A stretch of 7,489 nucleotides of DNA, taken from Gammaproteobacteria bacterium. Lineage in GTDB: Bacteria; Pseudomonadota; Gammaproteobacteria; Steroidobacterales; Steroidobacteraceae. The DNA is taken from the NCBI GenBank assembly GCA_030040525.1, contig JASHTN010000298.1, positions 1 to 7,489 of the forward strand. Reading direction: 5' to 3'. Within the stretch, counting starts at the first letter, position 1; each line of letters starts with the position of its first letter. Positions 1-6,229 of this stretch are shown in pieces. The position numbers and the translations under genes are program-made. The notes under the pieces were generated by a model, which was not told where the DNA came from, did no database searches, and saw nothing but the letters and a program-made list of their open reading frames with translations.

Positions 1-1328
<1,328 letters not shown>

Positions 1329-1341
1329 CGACGCCGGCATG

Positions 1342-1953
1342 TCAGGAGCGCAGGCGCATCGGTGCGAAGGAGCGGCGGTGCAGCGGCGAGGGCGGCGCGG
1401 AGCGCAGCACCCTGAGGTGCGCGGGCGTGCCGTAGCCCTTGTGCGCCTTCAGCTCGAAGCCGGGGTAGCACTCATCCAGCGTTTCCATCAGCGCGTCGCG
1501 GTACGTCTTGGCGAGGATCGAGGCGGCGCTGATGGCCCTGACGCGCGCATCGCCCGCCACGATCGCCTCGAGCGTACAGCCGAAGCCGAGATCCGCGATG
1601 CATGGACAGCGGTCGCCGTCGACCTGCACGTGGGTCGGCGCCACCGGCAGCGCGAGCAGCGCGCGGCGCATCGCGAGCAGTGTCGCCTGCAGGATGTTGA
1701 GGCAGTCGATCTCGTCGCGATCCGCCCAGGCCACCGCCCAGGCGAGCGCGCGGCTGCGGATGAGCACCGCGAGGCGCGTGCGCTCCTGCGGCGGGAGCAC
1801 CTTGGAGTCCCTGAGCCCGACGATACGCCGCCGCGGATCGAGGATCACGGCCGCGGCGACCACGGGTCCCGCAAGCGGCCCGCGTCCGGCCTCGTCGATG
1901 CCCGCAACCCGCACCCAGGCGGCACTCGGCCTCAGGCTGCTGCGCGGCGCCAT
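1342..1953 (-). CDS. rnhB: Ribonuclease HII
   Basis: Cytoplasmic endonuclease that cuts the RNA strand of RNA-DNA hybrids and starts removal of single ribonucleotides misincorporated in DNA. The protein is 203 aa, close to the 198 aa of E. coli RNase HII. The signature GIDEAGRGPLAGPV spans residues 18-31 and contains the acidic pair Asp20-Glu21. The third acidic residue is Asp112 in VQVDGDR, and Asp135 in GDARV matches a further conserved aspartate. ISAASILAK (141-149), HKGY (171-174) and the C-terminal HRRSF (192-196) are family motifs. All expected active-site residues are present. The ATG start lies 6 nt after the lpxB stop. A GAAGG Shine-Dalgarno overlaps that stop, with a rather short 3-nt spacing. 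The gene sits between lpxB and dnaE as in E. coli and is probably cotranscribed with both. Confidence 0.97.
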   Translation of the reverse strand: MAPRSSLRPSAAWVRVAGIDEAGRGPLAGPVVAAAVILDPRRRIVGLRDSKVLPPQERTRLAVLIRSRALAWAVAWADRDEIDCLNILQATLLAMRRALLALPVAPTHVQVDGDRCPCIADLGFGCTLEAIVAGDARVRAISAASILAKTYRDALMETLDECYPGFELKAHKGYGTPAHLRVLRSAPPSPLHRRSFAPMRLRS

Positions 1954-1959
1954 CTGCCT

Positions 1960-3168
1960 TCAGGAAACCGCCGGCGCGGAGTGCGCGGGCGCCGCGGCGC
2001 GGCCCAGGCACCTCAGCACGGCATCTGCAGCTCGCCCCGCCCCGCCGCAGCGCAGGCTCTGGTGAATGCGGCGGAATTCGGCGCCGAGCTCGGCGAGGTG
2101 CGCCGCGTTCTCGAGCTCGCCGAGCAAGGCCGCGCCGAGGGCCTCGGCCGTCACCTGCCGCTGGAAGAGCTCCGGCACCAGGCTGCGCCCGGCGAGCAGG
2201 TTGGGTTGCGAGAAGTACGGCACCTTGACCAGTCTCCTGAGCAGCAGCGCGGTGAGGCCGCTCACCTTATACGCCACCACCATCGGCCGGCTCGAGAGCA
2301 GTGTCTCCAGGGTCGCGGTTCCGGAGGCGACGATCGCCGCATCCGCCGCCGCCAGCACCCGCTGCGCCTGGCCCTCGACGCAGCGAATCGCAGGCGCACC
2401 CGGCACTTGCGCCAGCTGTCTCGCGAAGCACTCACGTGTCGCGGCGGACGCCATGGGAGCGATGAACTCGAACCCCGGCCGGCGCGCCGCGATCCAGCCG
2501 GCGGCTGCCGCGAACGGCGCGCCGAGCCGCGCCACCTCGCCGACACGGCTCCCGGGGAGGAGCGCAATCAGGGTCGCGCCGCCCGCCACCTCGAGCGCGG
2601 CGCGCGCGCCGGCGCGATCGACGCTGAGCGGAATCTCGTCCGCGAGCGGATGCCCGACGAACACCGCCGGCACCGCGTGGCGCGCGTAGAACTCGGTCTC
2701 GAAGGGCAGCAGGCACAGCACCAGATCGCAGTCACGGCCGATGGTGCGCGCGCGCCCCTGGCGCCAGGCCCAGACCTGCGGGCTCACGTACTGCACGCAG
2801 CGCACACCCGCGTGCTTCAGCCGCCCGGCGAGCGGCAGGTTGAACTCCGGGGAGTCGATGCCGATGAAGACGTCGGGGCGCTCGTGCGCAAAGCGCCGCG
2901 CGAGCGCGGCACGGAGCTTCAGCAGCCGCGGCAGATGGCCGAGCACTTCCGCGAGTCCCATCACGGAGAGCTCCGCGGCCCCGGCCCAGGCTTCGCAGCC
3001 GGCCGCGACCATCTTCGGCCCCGCGACTCCGAAGCACTCGAGGTCGGCGACGCGCGCGCGCAGCGCACCGATCAACGCCGCCCCGAGGGTATCTCCGGAG
3101 GCCTCCCCCGCCACCAGCCCGATGCGCAGCGGCTGCTCGGGAGCGCCGGGCAGGCCCGCCACGCTCAT
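1960..3168 (-). CDS. lpxB: Lipid-A-disaccharide synthase
   Basis: GT19-family glycosyltransferase that joins UDP-2,3-diacylglucosamine to lipid X (2,3-diacylglucosamine 1-phosphate), giving the beta-1,6-linked lipid A disaccharide on the inner face of the cytoplasmic membrane. The protein is 402 aa against 382 in E. coli; the extra length is at both ends. Motifs in order are LVAGEASGD (18-26), FGVAGPKM (46-53), VFIGIDSPEFN (100-110), YVSPQVWAWR (127-136), LPFETEFY (154-161), LLPGSR (203-208), ASGTATLE (281-288) and SQPNLLAGRSLVPEL (320-334). All are LpxB hallmarks. The ATG at 3168 is the first possible start in this frame after the lpxA stop. No Shine-Dalgarno precedes it; instead a 14-bp tandem repeat holds two short stop/start overlaps, so translation probably depends on coupling to lpxA. 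The alanine-rich last 15 residues look like an unstructured tail. Confidence 0.97.
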   Translation of the reverse strand: MSVAGLPGAPEQPLRIGLVAGEASGDTLGAALIGALRARVADLECFGVAGPKMVAAGCEAWAGAAELSVMGLAEVLGHLPRLLKLRAALARRFAHERPDVFIGIDSPEFNLPLAGRLKHAGVRCVQYVSPQVWAWRQGRARTIGRDCDLVLCLLPFETEFYARHAVPAVFVGHPLADEIPLSVDRAGARAALEVAGGATLIALLPGSRVGEVARLGAPFAAAAGWIAARRPGFEFIAPMASAATRECFARQLAQVPGAPAIRCVEGQAQRVLAAADAAIVASGTATLETLLSSRPMVVAYKVSGLTALLLRRLVKVPYFSQPNLLAGRSLVPELFQRQVTAEALGAALLGELENAAHLAELGAEFRRIHQSLRCGGAGRAADAVLRCLGRAAAPAHSAPAVS

Positions 3169-3196
3169 CTGACCAGGCTCATGGGACCAGGCTCAT
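3165..3196 (-). promoter_or_regulatory. Chained ATGA micro-ORFs between lpxA and lpxB
   Basis: On the minus strand the lpxA stop at 3195-3193 overlaps an ATG at 3196-3194. That ATG opens a five-codon ORF (MSLVP) whose TGA at 3181-3179 overlaps a second ATG at 3182-3180. This opens another five-codon ORF (MSLVR) whose TGA at 3167-3165 overlaps the lpxB ATG at 3168. Three ATGA overlaps are thus linked end to end. No purine-rich ribosome binding site lies before any of them. The layout fits termination-reinitiation feeding ribosomes from lpxA into lpxB. The arrangement is certain; the regulatory role is inference. Confidence 0.45.
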
Positions 3197-3210
3197 CGGA
3201 CCAGGCTGCG
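3169..3210 (-). repeat. 14-bp tandem repeat at the lpxA-lpxB junction
   Basis: Three direct units of 14 bp occupy 3169-3182, 3183-3196 and 3197-3210. The shared plus-strand core is GACCAGGCT, followed by CAT in the first two units; the third diverges at its last three bases. On the coding strand each core reads AGCCTGGTC. The unit nearest lpxA encodes the end of LpxA (SLVR then TGA), so the other two look like duplications of the lpxA tail together with the stop/start overlap. This is read directly from the sequence; the duplication order is inferred. Confidence 0.85.
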
Positions 3211-3963
3211 GGCGGAAGCCTGGATGAACTCGACGAACGCGCGGATCTCGGGGTGCCCGGCGGCAACCGGCGTGAGCCGCGCCAGCGCCTCGGAGAGCTT
3301 GAGCTCCGAGCGGTAGAGGATGCGGTAGGCGTCGCGGAGGCGCTGGATCTGCTCCTCGCCGAAGCCGCGGCGCCTCAGGCCCTCGGCGTTCACCCCGTGC
3401 GGCACCGCCGGGTTGCCGGCGACCATGACGTAGGGCGGCACGTCGCGACTCACGATGGAGCCGCCGCCGAGAAACGCGTGGGCGCCGATCCTGGCGAACT
3501 GGTGCACCGCCGTGAGCCCGCCGAGGATCGCCCAGTCGCCGATCTCGACGTGGCCGGCGAGCGAGGCGCAGTTGGCAAACACGGTGTTGTCGCCGATCTG
3601 GCAGTCGTGGGCGACGTGCGAGAACGCCATGAACAGGTTGTCGTCACCGATGCGCGTGACGCCCTTGTCGTGAATCGTGCCACGGTTGACGGTGCAGCTC
3701 TCGCGGAACACGTTGCGGTCGCCGATCTCGAGACGCGTGGGCTCGCCACGGTACTTCTTGTCCTGCGGCGCATCGCCCAGCGAGGCGAACTGAAACACAC
3801 GGTTGTCGGCGCCCATGCGGGTCGGCCCGTTGATCACCGCGTGGGGCCCTACGACGCTGCGCGGCCCGATCTCGACCTCGGCGCCGATGACCGAGAACGG
3901 TCCGACGCTCACATCGGCGGCGAGCCGCGCCTGCGGCGACACCACCGCGCGCGGGTCGATCAC
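3193..3963 (-). CDS. lpxA: UDP-N-acetylglucosamine O-acyltransferase
   Basis: First step of lipid A synthesis: transfers a 3-hydroxyacyl chain from ACP to the 3-OH of UDP-GlcNAc in the cytoplasm. The protein is 256 aa (E. coli 262). Hexapeptide repeats of the left-handed beta-helix run through about residue 190, followed by the alpha-helical C-terminal domain. The catalytic base is His119 in HVAHDC (E. coli His125). QDKKY (67-71) and GVNAEGLRRRGF (190-201) carry other substrate-contact residues. Gly167 lies where E. coli has Gly173, the acyl-length ruler. The start is GTG, not ATG: GTGA at 3963-3960 overlaps the fabZ stop by 4 nt, and GGAGA lies 7 nt upstream. The start fits because the protein then opens MID like the E. 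coli enzyme. The C-terminus SLVR resembles E. coli GLIR, so the protein is complete. Confidence 0.97.
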   Translation of the reverse strand: MIDPRAVVSPQARLAADVSVGPFSVIGAEVEIGPRSVVGPHAVINGPTRMGADNRVFQFASLGDAPQDKKYRGEPTRLEIGDRNVFRESCTVNRGTIHDKGVTRIGDDNLFMAFSHVAHDCQIGDNTVFANCASLAGHVEIGDWAILGGLTAVHQFARIGAHAFLGGGSIVSRDVPPYVMVAGNPAVPHGVNAEGLRRRGFGEEQIQRLRDAYRILYRSELKLSEALARLTPVAAGHPEIRAFVEFIQASARSLVR

Positions 3964-4418
3964 TTACCCGTCTCCGGCGCGGCCATGATGTCCGCGTGCG
4001 CCACCTCCTGGCCGTCCACCGTCGCCGCGGTGGCGAACTTCCAGATGCCCTTGAGCACACGCTGCACCTGCGCGGTCAGGATCAGCTGATCGCCGGGCAC
4101 CACCGGCCGGCGGAAGCGGGCCTTGTCGACGCCGACCAGATAGAAGCGTGTGCTCTCGCCCGGCTTCACGTCGGCGGTGAGGAAGCAGAGGATGCCGGCC
4201 GTCTGCGCCAGCGCCTCGATGATCATCACGCCCGGCATGACCGGACGGTGCGGGAAATGCCCGGGGAAGTACGGCTCGTCGTAGCTGACGTTCTTCAGCG
4301 CACGGATGCTGTGGCCCAGCCGGTACTCGAGCACACGGTCGACCAGCAGGAACGGGTAGCGGTGCGGCAGCCGCTCGAAGATCGACAGGATGTCGAGTTG
4401 CCCCCCGGAGTCATTCAT
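3960..4418 (-). CDS. fabZ: 3-hydroxyacyl-ACP dehydratase
   Basis: Cytoplasmic type II fatty-acid synthase enzyme that dehydrates (3R)-hydroxyacyl-ACP to trans-2-enoyl-ACP. The protein is 152 aa, about the E. coli length, with a single hot-dog fold. LPHRYPFLLVDRV spans residues 17-29. The catalytic His54 is in YFPGHFP and the catalytic Glu68 in MPGVMIIEALAQ, the same numbers as in E. coli FabZ. The ATG at 4418 overlaps the lpxD stop by 8 nt (ATGAATGA) and has a strong AAGGAAGG Shine-Dalgarno 8 nt upstream, inside the lpxD 3' end. FabZ draws on the same 3-hydroxyacyl-ACP pool as LpxA and LpxD, so its place between them ties fatty-acid elongation to lipid A synthesis. Nothing is missing or unusual. 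Confidence 0.97.
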   Translation of the reverse strand: MNDSGGQLDILSIFERLPHRYPFLLVDRVLEYRLGHSIRALKNVSYDEPYFPGHFPHRPVMPGVMIIEALAQTAGILCFLTADVKPGESTRFYLVGVDKARFRRPVVPGDQLILTAQVQRVLKGIWKFATAATVDGQEVAHADIMAAPETGK

Positions 4419-5475
4419 CGTCGTCGCCTTCCTTGTCGGGCCGCTGCGGCGGCGTGCGCTTCAGGCCGGCGGCGCTCTCCACCCGGCGCAGCCGCGTCTC
4501 GTACGCGCCCAGGCGCTTGAAGCGTGCCACCATGCGCCGCCAGGTGTGCACCTCCTCGCACGGCAGCGTGCTCGAGTATACGCCCGCACCGGCGATCGAG
4601 TGGCTCACCGCCGAGTAACCGCTGATGACGATATCGTCGCCAATGGTCAGGTGGCCGGCGATGCCCACGTGGCCGCCGATCATGCAGCGCTTGCCGATGA
4701 CGGTGCTGCCGGAGATGCCCGTGCAGGCGGCGATGGCGGTGTGCGCACCGATGCGGACGTTGTGGCCGATCTGGATGAGGTTGTCGAGCTTCACCCCGTC
4801 CTCGATCACGGTGTCCTCGATCGCGCCGCGGTCGATGCTCGTGTTGCAGCCGATCTCGACGTCCGCGCCGATGCGCACCGTGCCGAGCTGCGGCACCTTG
4901 AGCCAGGTGCCGTGCTCCGGTGCGTAGCCGAAGCCGTCTGCGCCGAGCACCGCACCCGGGTGCAGCACGCTGCGCGCGCCGACCTGCACGCCGCGGCAGA
5001 GCGTCACCCGCGCCTCCAGCCGCACGTCCTCTGCGAGTGTCACGCCCTCCCCGAGCACGCAATGCGGACCCACCACGCAGCGCGCCCCAATGACGGCGCG
5101 CTCGCCGACGGCGGCGAAGGCGCCGACGTGCGCGCTCGGGGCGAGCCGGGCACTCGCAGCCAGCAGCGCGGTCGCGTGCACCCCGGGAGCGGCCGGCGGA
5201 TCCGGATGCAGGATCGCGGCGATGCGCGCGTAGGTGGCGTAGGGGTTCGCAGCGAGCAGCGCATACGTCGGACAGTCGGCGGCAGCAGCCGCATCGAGCA
5301 CCACCGCCGCGGCGCGTGTGTGCGCCAGCTGCGGCCGGTAGCGCGGGTTGGCGAGGAAGGCGAGCGCGTGCGCGTCCGCGCTGGCGAGAGTCGCGACGCG
5401 CTCGACGCGCGCGTGCGGGTCGCCGCGCAGCTCACAGCCGAAGCGCACCGCGAGCTCCCCGAGAGATACCGACAT
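4411..5475 (-). CDS. lpxD: UDP-3-O-(3-hydroxyacyl)glucosamine N-acyltransferase
   Basis: Third step of lipid A synthesis: transfers a 3-hydroxyacyl chain from ACP to the 2-amine of UDP-3-O-acylglucosamine in the cytoplasm. The protein is 354 aa (E. coli 341). An N-terminal uridine-binding domain includes LAFLANPRYR (38-47) and NPYATYARIAAIL (77-89). A left-handed beta-helix of hexapeptide repeats covers about 100-300, and a helical C-terminus ends in an acidic tail, GDDDE. Catalytic His238 lies in QIGHNV and His275 in GIAGHL, matching E. coli His239 and His276. VLGADGFGYAPEHGTWLKVPQ (177-197) is a family hallmark. I chose the ATG at 5475 because MSVSLGELA aligns with the E. coli N-terminus. 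The frame stays open up to a TTG at 5589, but that extension overlaps ompH and is basic and low in complexity. There is no close Shine-Dalgarno; a GGAGG lies about 26 nt upstream. The gene starts 37 nt after ompH. Confidence 0.96.
   Translation of the reverse strand: MSVSLGELAVRFGCELRGDPHARVERVATLASADAHALAFLANPRYRPQLAHTRAAAVVLDAAAAADCPTYALLAANPYATYARIAAILHPDPPAAPGVHATALLAASARLAPSAHVGAFAAVGERAVIGARCVVGPHCVLGEGVTLAEDVRLEARVTLCRGVQVGARSVLHPGAVLGADGFGYAPEHGTWLKVPQLGTVRIGADVEIGCNTSIDRGAIEDTVIEDGVKLDNLIQIGHNVRIGAHTAIAACTGISGSTVIGKRCMIGGHVGIAGHLTIGDDIVISGYSAVSHSIAGAGVYSSTLPCEEVHTWRRMVARFKRLGAYETRLRRVESAAGLKRTPPQRPDKEGDDDE
4427..4434 (-). promoter_or_regulatory. fabZ ribosome binding site inside lpxD
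   Basis: AAGGAAGG on the minus strand lies 8 nt before the fabZ ATG and within the last codons of lpxD. It is the best Shine-Dalgarno match in the window and supports the 4418 start. The same bases encode the Lys-Glu-Gly near the acidic LpxD C-terminus. Confidence 0.7.
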
Positions 5476-5512
5476 GGCGGCTACGGCGCGCGCGGCGCGG
5501 CCTCCGTCGGCC

Positions 5513-6088
5513 TCACTGGCTCTTCGGCTTGGCGGGCGCGGCGCTGCCGGCGGCGCCGTGCGTCGTAGCACGCGCCTGCAGAGCGGCAAGGATCGCCGGG
5601 GTGATGTCGTCGGCCTGCGTCTGGTAGATCACCGCCTCGCCGCTCAGGACCACGTCGTAGTTCTGCGCCTTGGCGTAGTTGCGCACCTCCTCGATGAGCA
5701 CGCGCTGCAGGCGCGACATCTCCTCGTTGCGGCGCGCGGTGAGGTCGTCCTGGAATTCGCCGCGGGCGCGCTCGAAGTCACGCTCGCCGTCGCGCAGCTC
5801 CTTCTCCGCGCGCACCCGCTGGTCATCGCTCATGGTCGCGCCGTTCTTCTGCAGCGTGTCGTTCTTGGCCTTGAGGGCCTGCTGCTGCGCCTGCAGCGAG
5901 CGCTCGCGCGGTGCGAACTCCGTGCGCAGCGCCTCGAGCATGCTCTTGCCCTGCGGGGACTCGGTGAACAGGCGCTGCGGATCGACGACACCGATTTTCG
6001 GCGGGTCGGCCCACGCCGGCAGCGTCGCGAGGAGGCCGCACGCCGCGATGAGCCACACGACCGGATGACTGCTGATCGAACACTTCAC
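5513..6088 (-). CDS. ompH: Periplasmic OmpH/Skp-family chaperone
   Basis: Periplasmic holdase that keeps unfolded outer-membrane proteins soluble on their way to the BAM complex; family members are trimers with long helical arms. With a GTG start at 6088 the protein is 191 aa (E. coli Skp 161). Residues 1-27 form a Sec signal peptide: Lys2, a hydrophobic core around 9-23, and a predicted signal peptidase I site AWA|DPP. KIGVVDPQRLF (31-41) matches the first strand of the Skp body, residues 48-140 are charged and helical (the coiled-coil arms), and YDVVLSGEAVIY (144-155) returns to the body. An Ala/Pro/Lys-rich tail of about 20 residues extends past the usual end. I chose GTG because AGAGG lies 9 nt upstream and the signal peptide then starts correctly; an upstream in-frame TTG at 6157 adds only a basic stretch. 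Its neighbour bamA encodes its functional partner. The gene is also called skp or hlpA. Confidence 0.95.
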   Translation of the reverse strand: MKCSISSHPVVWLIAACGLLATLPAWADPPKIGVVDPQRLFTESPQGKSMLEALRTEFAPRERSLQAQQQALKAKNDTLQKNGATMSDDQRVRAEKELRDGERDFERARGEFQDDLTARRNEEMSRLQRVLIEEVRNYAKAQNYDVVLSGEAVIYQTQADDITPAILAALQARATTHGAAGSAAPAKPKSQ

Positions 6089-6097
6089 GGAATCCCA

Positions 6098-6102
6098 CCT
6101 CT
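6098..6102 (-). promoter_or_regulatory. ompH ribosome binding site (decides the GTG start)
   Basis: AGAGG on the minus strand, within the purine-rich run GAGAGGTGGGA, sits 9 nt before the GTG at 6088. It supports that codon as the start rather than the upstream TTG at 6157. Confidence 0.6.
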
Positions 6103-6125
6103 CGCTCTTTGACTGTAACCGCCCG

Positions 6126-6143
6126 CGCGCGGCCGCCCGCGCG
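6126..6143 (-). other. GC-rich hairpin in the bamA-ompH gap
   Basis: On the minus strand CGCGCGG and CCGCGCG form a perfect 7-bp stem around a four-base loop, GCGG. It lies about 38 nt before the ompH GTG. No T-run follows on either strand, so it is not an ordinary intrinsic terminator. It could shape the ompH leader or stabilise a processed mRNA end, or it may be chance in GC-rich DNA. The rest of the 6089-6229 gap holds the ompH ribosome binding site and no other element I can support. Confidence 0.3.
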
Positions 6144-6229
6144 TCCCCCCGCCCCAAAGCTGCAAACGCCTAGTATGGCTCAGAAGCCGCCGCCGCTGCC
6201 CGCCCTTTTAGGCAACCGCTGCCGTGTCT

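Noticed and set aside
4390..5568. Plus-strand open frame of 392 codons antisense to lpxD.
   Set aside because: It mirrors lpxD with low-complexity His/Arg/Ala composition and has no recognisable motif, signal or ribosome binding site.
5476..5589. N-terminal extension of lpxD to a TTG at 5589.
   Set aside because: It overlaps the end of ompH, is a basic Pro/Ala/Arg stretch, and the homologous LpxD N-terminus begins at the ATG at 5475.
6089..6157. N-terminal extension of ompH to a TTG at 6157.
   Set aside because: It would put a basic 23-residue segment before a complete signal peptide, while the GTG at 6088 has a well-spaced ribosome binding site.
6172..6200. Possible -10 box CATACT on the minus strand upstream of ompH.
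   Set aside because: It matches TATAAT at four of six positions, but the hexamer 17 nt upstream (GGCAGC) bears no resemblance to TTGACA. No GGAACTT-type sigma-E -35 box is found either.
6211..6223. Small inverted repeat GGCA/TGCC just after the bamA stop, considered as a terminator.
   Set aside because: The stem is only 4 bp, and on the minus strand it is followed by TAAAAGGG instead of a T-run.
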